A stretch of DNA of 64,000 bases, from the NCBI GenBank assembly GCA_039621445.1, contig CP154955.1, forward strand, positions 37,737,123 to 37,801,122, written 5' to 3'. Below the pieces are notes generated by a model that worked only from the letters and a program-made list of their open reading frames with translations, was not told where the DNA came from and made no database searches. This document shows positions 12,301-22,332 of the stretch, in pieces (position 1 is the stretch's first letter; every line of letters begins with the position of its first letter). The DNA comes from Euglena gracilis. Its lineage: Eukaryota; Euglenida; Euglenophyceae; Euglenales. A program made the position numbers and the translations under genes.

Positions 12301-15300
12301 GTGATGGGAACGCCCTGCTGGGGGTTGCGATGCCGTGTGCCTGTGATGGAGTTTGAGGCGTCCGGTGCCCCCCCCCCCACCGCTTGGGCCCATCCCCACA
12401 GCCACCGTTTTCTCCAAAAGGAAGCTGCGCCAGACAACGGACGTCTGTGCGGGGGTATCCCGCCGCCCGCCACGGCCCACAGGGGGCGCTGGAGCACTGC
12501 ACCGGCCGGCTGGGGCAACGCCAGGAGGCCCTGGCGGAGGTCATCCTCGCCAGCCCGCTGTGCCGTGCCTCGCCCCTTCATTACACCAACCTCTTTTCTC
12601 ATCATCCCATCTCCCCTCCCTCTGGTGCGCACATAACCAACGAGAAGCCAGCCATTCGGATGTCTTTCCCTTTCAAAGTATCAAATGTTCCAGGCTGCAT
12701 AATTCGTCAATCGGGGAATTTCAAAAGGGGAACCCTGTTTGAAATACTCATTGAGATAACACAATTCAGCAAATAATAACTCAACGATGCGGCAAATGAT
12801 TCAGCAGGGGAAGGAATGGGATTTGCCTGCAATAAGCACATGGCGCTGAGGGGGACACAGTTACAGGGGATCCGTGGTCCACCTGAAGCCTCCCGCCTGG
12901 AGAATTGCATTCACCAAGTGCGACAACTTGAGGAGAGGGTGCAACAGGTGTGGAAATTTGCGTTGCATGACCTGGATGGTCGGCCATATCACATATGGCT
13001 TAAAGTGGAGCCCCCACACTTAAGTGTGGGGCACTGTGAGGGGTTATGTGCGTGGTGGGGGGTAGGGGCTGGGAGGCAGTGTGGGGGGTAATGTGGGTGT
13101 GTGTGGGGCGGTAATGTGGTAATGTGGATGTGGGGAGGTGGAGTGTGGGGGGTCTGGAGGAGGGTGTCTGTTGTGTGCAGCTGGTTGCACAGGAAACGGA
13201 CGTTGTTATTTTGGTTCTGGGCGTCCGCCCCCCCCCCCAGCGAGTAACCTAAAATGACGCCAAAAAGTTGCACGTGTGGGACACTATGGGGGTGGGGGGT
13301 GGGGGAGAGGGGATAGTGGGGGGATGTGGAGGGTGTGGGGGGTACTGTGGGGGCACCACTTTGTGCCATCGCTCGGTATTTTGCCTCCAAATTTTGGCTG
13401 AAGAACCCAACCCAGCTGGATTTGGACCTTTTTTTGGGCACCAGCCGGGTCCCCCCTGGACCCCCACTGAGGGAGGGTAGTTCAGCTGGCACCTTTCTCC
13501 AAGTACCTTTTTCCAGCTGGCCCGAGGGACCCCTCCCGGGGGTCCTTAAGAAAACCCCTTGCGAGTGCGTGCCTGTGTGCTTTGGAGCGCGTATGTCTGT
13601 TGTGTGTGTGTGTGTGTGTGTGTGTGCATGCACGTGCACACGTAGACACCATGCACGCACACAGAGAGAAATGTATGTATGTGCACACATAACGTAACAC
13701 ACTAGTCACAGTACGGTAGAAAATAATGGCAGGTGGCCTCTGTATTTGGGCTCGTGAAATGAAATGAAATGGCAATCCTCCTGTATCTCTGTTTCTGGAA
13801 GGTGTGCCGGAATTGAAGTCATTGGCCAGAGGTTGCTGTGCTGCCCACCTTGCTCCCTCCCTGGTCCCTGGGCGATGATCCCGTGCCCCTTGTCCCCCCC
13901 TGGCAGCTGAGTCAGCGGCTTCGGGAGTCTGCGGCGTCCCCGCCGGCCCCTATGGGGAGGCCTTGCTTGCCAGTTGGCCCCCCTCTGCCCGCGGAGGGGC
14001 CCCGCCAGGTCCGTCCCTTCCTCCTATGGGACAGTCGGGCAGAATGGGCCGTGGGCCATGTCAGGACCCTCACATTTCTGCCTGAAGGCGCCTTGCCACA
14101 GTGCACCCACCCTTGCGCGAGAAACTCATCTCCGCTTCTCCCATCCATCTGCTGTGCTGCCCCCCCCCCCCCGCAGGCACCATCTGCCGCACCCGCCATC
14201 GCCGTTTTCCCACTGACCACGACGCCACCTTTCAGTGACGTCCTTCGGTCAAAGCCACCCTCCGAGGCCACCGTGCCCGTGTCTCTCTCTGTACGCCCCT
14301 GTCCCCGCCCCCATTCCTTCCTGGAAAGCCGCATCAGATCTGGGGTTGAATTGGAGCCCAGGCGACAAAAAGTAAAATTTGTAGAAAGCATTAATAAATG
14401 AAAATTTTTTGCAAGTGTGTAAAAAATATGAGTAATATAAAATATGAGTAAGTATAGGAATTTTGAGACAAATGAAAAAAAATGCTCTCTTTGGCATACA
14501 GTGCTGGAAGAAGATATAAGGTTGTTCTTGTGATTTTTGCTTTTGATGAAGGAGTGGTGGGTTCCGGACCCTGGGTAGGGGATTGACCCTCCACCCAGGG
14601 TTCGATATCAGGAGGGTGAACGGGGTTTAGGTGGGGGTGTTCCCCCACCCCCCTCCTGGACGGGGGGGGTCCAGACTCCCAACCTGCCAAGGGGGCCGAA
14701 AATCGGTCACCCAGACTGCGCTACTGTGCAGGTGGGGGGGGGGGGGTGTCTCCCCCTCCTGGACCAGGGGGGGGGGGGGTCCGACCCACTGCCCCCCATG
14801 TGCCCTTACATCGAAGCCTGCCCAACCCCCATCATGGTGGGTGGGGCTCCGACCACTTCCCCTGGCCGCCCCAACGCAGAAAGGGCCGGGTGGGGACTGG
14901 GTGCAGGCTTTTGCTTAAGGGATTGCAGTCCCCCCCCGGGGGGGGGGGGCTGGACTGCAGCTAGTCCAAATTTGGCTAGTGGGTTTTCTAGCTAGTGGAA
15001 AAAAATTTTCCAGTGACCGGCGCAAAGCGCCGAAAATTTTTTTTGGGACCCCCAAAAATGGCCAAAAATGCCCGTTTTTGGCCATTTTTGGGAATTTTTG
15101 GAACAAAATCAGCCAAAAACCTGTTAAAAACCTCATTTTTCCTCCGGCGCACAGCGCCGGAGGAAAATTTTTTTTCCAGTCCGGGGGACCCCCGGACCCC
15201 CCCCCCCCCGGGGGGGGAGGGGGGGTCTAGCTAGTCCACTTTTTCCAGTGTTTAGCCGATTGGCTAGCCAGTACCCCCCCCCGGGTCCTTAAGCAAAAGC

Positions 15301-15693
15301 CTGACTGGTTGGGACCCACGGGGTTGGGCGTGGATGCCCCCCCCCCCCCGGACGGCTGGGTCTGCCGCAGGCGGTCGGCAGCGGGCCGTCGTCGTCGTCG
15401 TCCGCGGCCAGGGCCGGGCCCCGCTGCCCACCCGCCGCCCCGCCGGCCCCGCGCCCCGCCGCGGCCCTGGCGGAGGCGGTGCGGCACAGCTGGGCCAGCG
15501 CTATGCAGGAGGAGGAGCTTCGCTGGCGACGCCGCGCGGTGGAGCAGCGGTGGGCCCCCGAGGCCATTGCAGCGTATGAACGGGTGTGCAGCTGTGTGCA
15601 GTTTGTGTATAGCATGTGCGTGTTTGTGTGTGCGTTGTATGCGTGCATGTCTGTGTGCGTGTGCACGTGTGTGTGTGTGTGTGTGTGCCTGTG

Positions 15694-15727
<34 letters not shown>

Positions 15728-17833
15728 TGTGTTGTGTGCGCGCACACGTTTTTATGAGAGAGACTGTGTGTGCGCTTGTTTATATGTGTCTGTCTGTCAG
15801 CCTGTTTGCCTCCATGCGGGTGGGTGGATGAATGTGCGCATATACATGTGGTATGTGTGTGGTATGTGCATGCGTGTGATTGTGATTGTGCCAAATGCAT
15901 GCGCAGAAAGTTAAATAAGAACAATAACTTTCCTCCCGACAAGTCGCCAGCAACGAATCCAAAATAGGGCGTGGTTTTTTGGAGTGGTTCACGATACATC
16001 CCAGTGTTCGTCATACCCCCAATGAATTTCCAGTGCCCCAAAGCATAACGTACCCAAATAACTTTGGGAGGGAAGACCGAAAAAGGTCCGTCCAAATAAC
16101 TCCCCCTTCAAGGGGCTTCTAAAACAATCACATCTCTCACACATCGCCAATCACTCCATGCCCTTCTTCGCAAGAGAGGGTTTATTGCTCAATGGATAGG
16201 AAATGGGGACCTTGGGGATTTAGGGAATAATAGGATGAGGGGTTATTAATAATTATGGCAAGGAGTTTTTGGTATTATGAGACCAACACATTCTATGATT
16301 CTTATGTACCACATGACTTCACAACGATTGCACATTCACATGATTTTCTGTCTTACTATTTATATTTTGGGGGGTCATAAATTGGGTGAGTGTGTCACAT
16401 GTCCTGATTCATTTGTCCCAAATCGTTCTGTCATTCGGCCGTTAGTGATTCCTCTGTTTCTGACTCCATTTTGTTCCAGCACAACTAAGTTCGCTTTTGT
16501 GCGCCTGGCACGCGTTTTATTTGCTTTTCAGCATCATTTTCCCAATATGGTGGACACCCACTCATACCATTCCATGGTGTCCCATGCGCCACAGTTCTGG
16601 CAGCAGCTACAGGCTGTGGACACCATCGGGATGGTGGATGGCAGGGCGGCCGCATCGGCTTCCACCTCTCGGCTGGCAGCGGTGTGCCTTTCTCCGGTGT
16701 TATACCACAACGGTGCTGCTGCAGAAGTGATTCTCCAGTGGTCGGAGGTCGCGACACCGAATTAAGTGTCCATCCCGAAGCAAAATAAATTCCCTTGCAA
16801 CAAATCGGTTTGCAAACCAAAAATCTTCCTTTGAAGAAAATCAATTTGGTTTTCGGTACAGGCAGTGGAACCATCGGGAATATATCAGGGGCACACACAA
16901 AGTTCAGGTCACAACCTTTTGAGGACCAGAACGAGAAGGATCTAACCCGGTGAGCGGTGAGGGTCCTGGACAGATGATGCCGCACCCCATGACCCACCGT
17001 GCAAACACCCAAACCCACGTCGCCGCATGTGATCCTGGCCAACCAACAGAGGACAAGTTTACCTGATTTTCATTATTGTCCACAGGGCCCTCCCCACGAG
17101 GACCCTCCCCTTCCGTCCGCCCCCCGCCCTCCTCCCGCCCCTCCCCCCCAGCCAGGAGGTGTTCAGCCAACGGGCAAGCACTGTAGCAAAGTGGTTTAAA
17201 ATGGTGGCTTAATGTGGTCGAAAATGTAAAAACATGCTATTTATTTTTACCAGTTGCATGCCAACATGCCTTTGGACACAATTCTGCATTGAATGCTCTT
17301 GTGGCAAATTTAACGATATCAATCTTCATCAGATCCCACTGAAAGAAAGAATTGCATGTTCTGCCGGAATATTTTCATTGGAAGGGAACGCTTTCAAACG
17401 TGCAGCTCCCAGACAATTTCCCAAACCTATTTCTTTATGCTTTATCACTTGTACGTGTTATCATTGCGTTAGTGACATGATTTGTGATGCTTTTTTGGTT
17501 CCCAAAACAAGCCCAAAAGTTACACCAATGTGAGCCCACCCTGAGCCAGAATGGGGTTTAATGTCGACAGGGGCCTGGAATGGGCAACAGTCTGGGCTTG
17601 ATCACCCGGTGCCTGCGGGGGAAGGGGACCCCCCCCCAGGCGGCACCCCCTGCCGCCGACACTCCACCCCGCCCTCCGCCCGCCGGATGTCCGGCAGCCC
17701 CGCCGATGCTCCCCCGCCCCCCTCCACCCTGTACGCCGCCCCGCACCGCGTGGGCCTGCCGCCTCCCCCTTGGGCGGGCCCCCGCCCCAGCACGCCGGGC
17801 CGCGGCCAATGGACGAGCGACCCACCCCACTAG
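1095..17833 (+). CDS. Kelch-repeat and coiled-coil protein, 18-exon model (2-bp deletion in exon 5)
   Basis: Exons: 1095-1168, 1318-1571, 1713-1849, 2101-2251, 2748-2932, 3434-3578, 3834-3968, 4144-4341, 10003-10115, 11517-11832, 12483-12539, 12867-12947, 13907-14008, 14177-14371, 15371-15583, 16532-16681, 17086-17158, 17640-17833. Exons 2-7 encode Kelch blades, with FGG or HGG turns (AVLFGGV, FVFGGHD, AVHGGAD, LLVFGGR) and a Trp late in several blades (RRWHRV, LQWRPL, LAWRRW). This predicts a beta-propeller for protein binding. Exon 8 is Pro/Ala/Ser-rich. Exons 10-12 and 15 carry heptad-like helices (LDELQGLRLQCQQALE, QVRQLEERVQQ), and the C-terminus is Pro-rich. Phases match at every joint and the total is 2,775 nt once exon 5 is given its two missing bases (compare the right copy). 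The layout recalls fungal Tea1-type Kelch/coiled-coil polarity proteins, but only by architecture. Start ATG 1095 gives MAAPQPEPARGQWELLFD. Intron 8 (5.7 kb) holds the satellite and both tRNA-like genes. The exon 4-5 boundary and the link across intron 8 are the weakest points; the gene could instead be two genes. Confidence 0.6.
1261..1306. mobile_element. Small C-tract/AATAATAC element
   Basis: A short piece with inverted AATAATAC and GTATTATT motifs around C/G runs, in Kelch intron 1. It is mirrored at about 39,599-39,644. It resembles the ends of the larger element at 20,472-20,869. Confidence 0.45.
2755..2932 (+). pseudogene. Kelch exon 5 with 2-bp deletion (left copy)
   Basis: Near 2832 the left arm reads GCCACTGCACG where the right arm (reverse complement of about 38,068-38,082) reads GCCACGCTGCACG. 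The loss of 2 bp shifts the frame in the middle of a blade: the left frame becomes Arg/Pro-rich and misses the expected HWLAFAPGG blade end. Either the complete left gene is damaged, or this is an error in the sequence. Confidence 0.6.
3129..3395 (+). repeat. Compound microsatellite (CA)n(TA)n(CATA)n(CAGA)n
   Basis: Continuous CA, then TA, then CATA, then CAGA units in Kelch intron 5. It is open in several frames, which creates false ORFs of the HTHT/YIHT type. Confidence 0.95.
4408..4786 (+). repeat. CCGCGG hairpin cluster flanked by GGTTGG/CCAACC
   Basis: Several consecutive modules. Each has a core of alternating GGCCGCGG/CCGGCCGCGG, bounded by TGGTTGGAA on one side and TTCCAACCA on the other, so that each module can fold on itself. 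It is dense in CpG, SacII-type and FseI-type sites. The outer end (GGAGGTTGGATCGAGTTTGG) recurs inverted at about 9,937-9,970. Confidence 0.8.
4806..5032 (+). repeat. C-rich simple repeat (CCCCCCACA)n
   Basis: Irregular C6-7ACA(C) units on the + strand; G-run units on the other strand could form G-quadruplexes. It lies between the CCGCGG cluster and the satellite. Confidence 0.9.
5147..9030 (+). repeat. 89-bp satellite array, about 44 units
   Basis: Head-to-tail units of about 89 bp. Each has two TTGGCAGATAAA boxes, TTTATTTTGTTAATGAAAGG, a telomere-like GGGATAGGGTTAGG and a SalI-type GTCGAC followed by TTGCACCCGAAAA. Variants are mainly in G-run length and ACGTG/AGGTG. There are no spacers and no conserved reading frame. 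The array lies inside intron 8 of the 18-exon Kelch model. Confidence 0.95.
9381..9462 (+). tRNA. tRNA-like gene, class II size (Ser/Leu-like), anticodon unresolved
   Basis: The 7-bp acceptor stem is GAGTGGT/ACCGCTC (one G-U). The T arm is perfect (GTAGG-TTCGAGT-CCTAC, a canonical B box). It has an A-box-like CAGTGG, discriminator A, and a T6 Pol III terminator 8 nt downstream. Length is 82 nt. The D and anticodon stems do not fold canonically; the only strong middle helix is GCTGGA/TCCAGC. If aligned to class II tRNAs the loop would read CT-GGA-AA (Ser), but the flanking stem does not pair. It could be a tRNA with an unusual or intron-bearing centre, or a tRNA-derived pseudogene. Confidence 0.5.
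9512..9592 (-). tRNA. tRNA-like gene, class II size (Leu/Ser-like), anticodon unresolved
   Basis: The 7-bp acceptor stem is perfect (GAGCAAC/GTTGCTC), and so is the T arm (GTGGG-TTCGAAT-CCCAC). The discriminator is A and it has an A-box-like CCCAAGTGG. Length is 81 nt. The interior shares AGTGGTCAAAG-CCATG with the tRNA-like gene 49 bp away, to which it is convergent. A GT-TAA-AA segment resembles a Leu(UAA) anticodon loop but lacks a matching stem, so the amino-acid assignment is open. Confidence 0.5.
9604..9968 (-). repeat. CCGCGG hairpin cluster in Kelch intron 8
   Basis: At least five modules of (GGCCGCGGCC)-type cores bounded by GGTTGGAA/TTCCAACC. The end near 9,937-9,970 is the inverse of the end of the 4.4-kb cluster, so it is an inverted family member. 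It sits next to the tRNA-like pair and just before exon 9. Confidence 0.8.
10116..11516. other. Kelch intron 9, no exon seen
   Basis: AT-rich first half (10,350-10,800) with no coding signal. A direct/inverted GGGGAGGTTRCATT motif set follows (10,850-11,110: CCCCAATG and GGGGAGGTT blocks in opposite orientation), then MITE-like text (TTTAAGAAAACCCC near 10,964; CCGGCTGGATTTTT near 11,297). I see no gene here. Confidence 0.4.
11869..12315 (+). mobile_element. Probable degenerate MITE in Kelch intron 10
   Basis: It opens with CAGGGCGTCGCTTAAGC, like the ends of the hAT-like MITEs elsewhere in the window, and a CGCCCTG lies at the other end. The interior (CGGACGGAAACGGATTTTTGC, GGCTGGCCAGGG, ATCGAT) matches 54,890-55,050. 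I found no matching target duplication. Confidence 0.4.
13598..13628 (+). repeat. (TG)n microsatellite
   Basis: Short TG run in Kelch intron 12, with a CA-rich stretch after it. Confidence 0.9.
14904..15303 (+). mobile_element. hAT-like MITE, 400 bp, in Kelch intron 14
   Basis: The terminal inverted repeat is CAGGCTTTTGCTTAAGG(G)A at the 5' end and its complement at the 3' end. It is flanked by an imperfect 8-bp target duplication (ACTGGGTG / ACTGGTTG). The interior has no ORF, has CGGCGCAAAGCGCCG-type small palindromes, and matches 28,110-28,350. The 8-bp duplication and CAGG end are typical of the hAT superfamily. No transposase is present. Confidence 0.75.
15600..15745 (+). repeat. TG-rich microsatellite
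   Basis: Imperfect then perfect (TG)n directly after Kelch exon 15. It is open in several frames. Confidence 0.9.
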
Positions 17834-18424
17834 ATGTGTATAGACCCCTGGCTGGGGGACACTGCAGCACCGCTCGCAGAGAGCTTCGCCTGGCCTCGGT
17901 TTCCGATCTTGGGATTCCTTGGCAGTCTCATCGTACGGTAACACTCTCCGGGTGAGGAATAGGCCTCCAACTGCACACCGTTTGCTCCCCTCCTGGGGTG
18001 GGTTTTCACCGCAATTGTTGGGTTGGCCGGATTTTTCAGACCTAATTTGTGGCGGGCGTTCAGTGCGCAACAAGCCACCCCACCCAGGTCTGGGTTCTGG
18101 ATTCTGGCATCACTTTTTTTTTGGCATAGGAATGGCATCACCTTCTTCTCTGTTGAATGGCTTGGCGGGTCGCCAGTCCCCGGGCAATGAAGCTGGCACC
18201 CCATCCTTTTCCTTGTGGCAGTGGAGGCCTTGGGCCAGGGGAGGGGGAACCCGGGACCCCCAAAACGTCAAAATTTTCTTTCGCGCGCTTTGCGCCGAAA
18301 ATTTTGGGTGTTTTTGGCAATGTTTTGCCCCCCCCCCCCCAAAACCAAAATGGCCTTTTTGGCTGATTTGGAGGGGGGAGGGGGCAATTTTTTTTTGGGA
18401 AGAATCAGGTGGCCAATTTTCGCG

Positions 18425-18472
18425 TCGGACCGAAAATCGGTCACCCAGACCGCACCACTGTAACAGGCGGGG
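18425..18472 (+). repeat. Dispersed repeat shared with 14,694-14,730
   Basis: CCGAAAATCGGTCACCCAGAC followed by a GC-rich CACTGT stretch occurs here and near 14,697-14,728 with few changes. It carries a small CCGATTTTCGG-type palindrome, so it is probably part of another intron-resident element. Confidence 0.5.
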
Positions 18473-18614
18473 CGGTGCCCCCCCCCCCCCCCCTGGCACC
18501 GAGAAGGCGTCCGTCTCCCCACCTGCCTGTATCTCGAACCCTGGCTGGCCCCCACATCACCGCATCGCCTCCCTGCCCCTCGCCCAGCGTGCGTTGCTCT
18601 GTTCCTGCCCGACG

Positions 18615-21090
18615 ATGGACCCCTGGCGTGTGCTCGGGTTGCCCCCGGGCGCCCCCCGCGACGAGGTCAAGGCGCGGTACCTGGCGCTGGCCAAGCAGCA
18701 CCACCCGGACCGTGGTGGGTCCCACAGGTGTGGCTGTGAGGGGCGTCCATGGCAATTTTCTTTTTCAGATTCATGTTCATTTCAGGCAAAATTTTGTTTC
18801 GGTGCCTGTGCAGAAGGAGGGTTTCTTTCCGCGGAGCTGTGGTGCTGGGGGACGTCGACCCCACCCAACCCAGCCTTCTGGTATGGGCGCGGGGGCGGGG
18901 GCACTGCTCCCCTCTCTCCGGGGCAGGCAGTGGGTGGACATCCTCCACGCCTACCAGGCTGCGTTGAAGGCAGCCGACCCCAACAATGCCCAGGTGTGGC
19001 GCTTTCCCCCTGGAAATGCGGGAGAGCGTATTTGTTTTTCTTTTTTTGTCTTTTTTATTCTTCTCGTGATGTTTCGATTTCTGCTAAAGATTCCGACTGA
19101 CAAAAATCATGCATTTTGTATTAATTTCTCCTGACACCAAACTTTTTGTCAGTTTTTTCCCGAAACTTTTTTCATTTTGGATTTTTGATAAAAAATTTAC
19201 GCACTTTTAGATGCAGCATGTTCCGAAAAGTACAAAAACCATCCTTCTTGATATTTTTGTTGCACCTCCCCCCACCAAATGAATAAAATTGAACTTGAAT
19301 TTTGCGGGGTTTTTGTTTGTATCCCCTTTTTAGAGGCCCTTTTTTCAGAGGGATGGGGCCGATGGGTCAGTGTTGGGGGGGGTCCGACCTCCCGCAAATA
19401 CCAGCACTTTTGCTTCGCACGCTCGTGCATAATGTGTGCGTGCTGGTCGCCACAAGGTGGACCCCCTCTCAGAAACCACCCACATGTAAGAGGCGCTGCA
19501 TGACAGAAAATCCCAGTGCCCCGTGTTAGAAGTCGCTATGAGTCTGGGGCACGGCAGTGGTGGCTGCGGGGGTGGTTGCGACGGGGAGGTTGGGTTGCAG
19601 GGCTGGGAGTGTAGCGCTGCGGTGATGGCCAGGGTTGTGAGCGGGCTAGAAGGTGGGTGTGGTGTTTTTGGCAGAGGGTGGGAAATGCTCCCCACGCCCA
19701 GAACGGCGCAGGGACCGGAGGCAGGCAGACCTGGGGTCCCCAGCCGATTGTAAATTGGATGGATCACAACCGCAGTTCAGTCCCTGAACCTGTGTTTGGG
19801 GTGGGGGGCTGCCGTCGCCGGCACGTTGGGAAGGAAGGCTGGGAGGGGGGGGGGGGCATCCGGCACCACCCCATCAACTGCCTTTGCTGACTACCGGCCA
19901 CCAGCACGGCACACCGTGCCCCGCGCGGCAGGCACAGGAGGCTGCGAAGCCAAGTTCGGAATCTCCCCGCTGGAGGAGTGCATCGGCCTCGTCTGGGTCG
20001 TGGTGGCCAAGCACCTCCGTGACATTCCCAAAAAAGTCAGCAAAGACAGTCGAACAAAGCAGTTTGCTTTGAACGGCTTTCTGACAAATTCATATTTGAC
20101 AATTCTCCATTTTTGACGAAATCGACACTTTCGACAAGCTTCCAGGAAGATGTGCAATCCGTGCCTGTCTGGGGGTGCTTGGTGTCGGTCCGCCCAGCAG
20201 ACGTACCGCCTTAAGAGGGGCCATACGAGGCGTATGGGGCGTATATCCACCGGCAGCAGCAGGCAGCGTCCACCCGCCCGCGTGCTGGTATGGTCTTTCT
20301 GCCATTGCCATGCTGGTGGGCTTCCCTTCAGAGATGGGACAGTGGGATTCGGAGATGGCTGGTCCGGCAAACAGTGCTGGAGCCAAAGTTTCCAATACGC
20401 GCGCACTCGTGTACGGACCACACGCACATGCACAACGCACACACGCACATATACACCCCTGACATCAGTCTGTAAACCCCCCCAGATAATACCCCCCGGG
20501 GTATTATTTTTTCGCCCGAAGTCCCGGCCCGAGGGGGGGGTATTATTTGGGGGGGTATTATTTTTGAAATTTTTCGAAGTCCCGTAGGACCCAAAAAAAA
20601 GTGCCAAAACCCCCCTTTGGGGTCATTTTTTGTATTTCTTATGAAATTTACCATTTTTGGAGGTCAGATGATCCAAAAAAGTCGATTATTTTCGTATTTT
20701 GGTGTCAGAAATTGTCATTTTTACCTACATTTTCAGGTCAAAAACCCGGGGCCTTCAGCCCGAAACGGGGGGGGGGGTATTATTTTTTCACCCGAAGTCC
20801 CGGCCCAAGGGGGGGGTATTATTTGGGGGAGTATTGTTTGGGGGGGTATTATTTGGGGGGAGGGTTTACCATCCACCACGGGTTCCCCTTCCTCCCCAGG
20901 TTTCTTTGCTTCGCTGTTCGGGGCACGGCGCCCCCGCAACTTCTACCGCGGCCAGCGGCTGGGCCGCACCTACATGCTCGGCATGCTGACGGTCCAGTGC
21001 ACGTTCTGGCTGACGATCCTGATGCATGCCCACGCCCGCCGGCGTGCGCAGCGGCGGCTCTCGTACCGCAGCCCCTTACCCCAGCCCTAG
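18615..21090 (+). CDS. J-domain protein with C-terminal membrane segment (partial model)
   Basis: The first exon from ATG 18615 reads MDPWRVLGLPPGAPRDEVKA and continues with YLALAKQHHPDRGG: helices I-II of a DnaJ J-domain with an intact HPD motif. A later exon (18931-18993) gives WVDILHAYQAALKAADP, the helix III region. A third (start 19932 or 19955, end 20018) reads ECIGLVWVVVAKHL. The last (20900-21090) continues in matching phase with FFASLFGARRPRNFYRG, a hydrophobic helix (MLGMLTVQCTFWLTILM) and a basic tail to TAG. J-domain proteins stimulate Hsp70 ATPase; a short one with one membrane helix fits an organelle or ER anchored co-chaperone. The end of exon 1 (about 18,716-18,728) and any exon between 18,730 and 18,930 are unresolved. 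Confidence 0.6.
20472..20869. mobile_element. C-tract TIR element, AATAATACC type
   Basis: It begins GTAAACCCCCCC and ends with the complementary GGGGGGAGGGTTTAC. Inside, GTATTATT / AATAATACC blocks alternate with G/C runs and AAGTCCCGGCCC occurs twice. No ORF is convincing. It lies in the intron before the last J-domain exon. Confidence 0.55.
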
Positions 21091-22270
21091 CAGCTGGTGA
21101 CATCTTTCCGCTATCCCCCCCCAGCTCCACCTCGTAGGCCGATTCCTGGAAGTGCACCTTGTGAAGTGTGACGCACCGGCGTCCTCGCGTTCTGCGTGTG
21201 ACTGCGTGTTTGTTGGTGAGTGGGCAGGTGGACGGCGCCTGCTCGGGTGTGTTATACGTTGTACAGTTTGCTGTCGCCGGGTGGCAACCCTCTTGGAGGG
21301 CACTTGCCCCCCTCTCCAAGGCATTATTACGTCGGTGAAGGCAGGGGCGAAGGGAAAATCAGGGGGTTAACATATGTGTGTATGCACATATATGGGATAT
21401 AGACACCTATATATGTATGTGTACACATATGGGAATAAGACACCTATATACCCATTTTCCAGGACACAAGCGCATCTATGAGAGCAAACCCAAAAAGCAA
21501 AGCCCGCAATTATCCCCCTAATTCATTCATTTAATGACAGCATCGAAGAAAGCCATTTTTGGCGTCACCCATGGCAATGGTGACCGACCAAGCATCCCTT
21601 GGGGTGGATCTGGTTGAGCTAGGGGTTGTGTGTGAGGAGAAGGCTTGGGCGGCATGAATACATTTTTGACTTCTGTGTCGCCCGTTTGTTTTCTTTTCTC
21701 TTTCAGCTTACATGGCCTGTTTGCCCAGGCATTATGCAACTTGTGTGATAAAAATCAAAGGCAGTATCAGTCGAACCTGTGTTTCCAGATCAGCTACCTT
21801 GTACCCCTTCCATTTTCATTTGTAATGATCAGGTGGCACACTCTACAGAAAATCTGGGGAGGGCAAGAAAGGCAGAGGCAAGTTGAAATTGTTGAAATGA
21901 AGACTGGAACCGTGTCAAACACCGCGCCGGGGTATCCCAGAAATGTCTAAACTCTAGTATTGGAGGAGAGCTGCTAAAATCTAATGCAGCAATTCGTTGG
22001 TGCGTGTTGCTATTTCACCAAGGTCGCCACCTGTGTGCTGAAAATTATTCTTTTTCTTTTTGTTTTGTCTCATAAAGGAGAGTTGAAGCTCCAATGTAGG
22101 TCCAAAAGGAAGTTTGGATAATGAGCTTGGCTGTCCCATTCAAGCGGCTCATTGTGGTGGTTGCTTGTCAGGGCCGGCAGAAGCCACAGGGGTCAAACAT
22201 GACAAACTTCGACACACGTGTGCGCACAGTGCACACACATGCGCGCGCACACACACAGACACACACAGAC
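21091..22270. other. Non-coding stretch after the J-domain gene
   Basis: Moderate GC with an ATATAT/ACACAT region near 21,370-21,450. A possible acceptor TTTCTCTTTCAG at 21,694-21,705 has no convincing exon behind it. I see no gene I can defend. Confidence 0.35.
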
Positions 22271-22276
22271 GCCGAC

Positions 22277-22278
22277 AC

Positions 22279-22331
<53 letters not shown>
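22277..22331 (+). repeat. (TA)n microsatellite
   Basis: About 27 TA units preceded by a CA/CG-rich run; it produces IYIY false ORFs. Confidence 0.95.

Positions 22332-22332
<1 letters not shown>

Noticed and set aside
17086-17199. Early stop for the Kelch gene at 17,199
   Set aside because: A donor at 17,159 in phase 1 fits the acceptor at 17,640, whose frame has strong G/C third positions and its own stop; reading on to 17,199 loses that bias.
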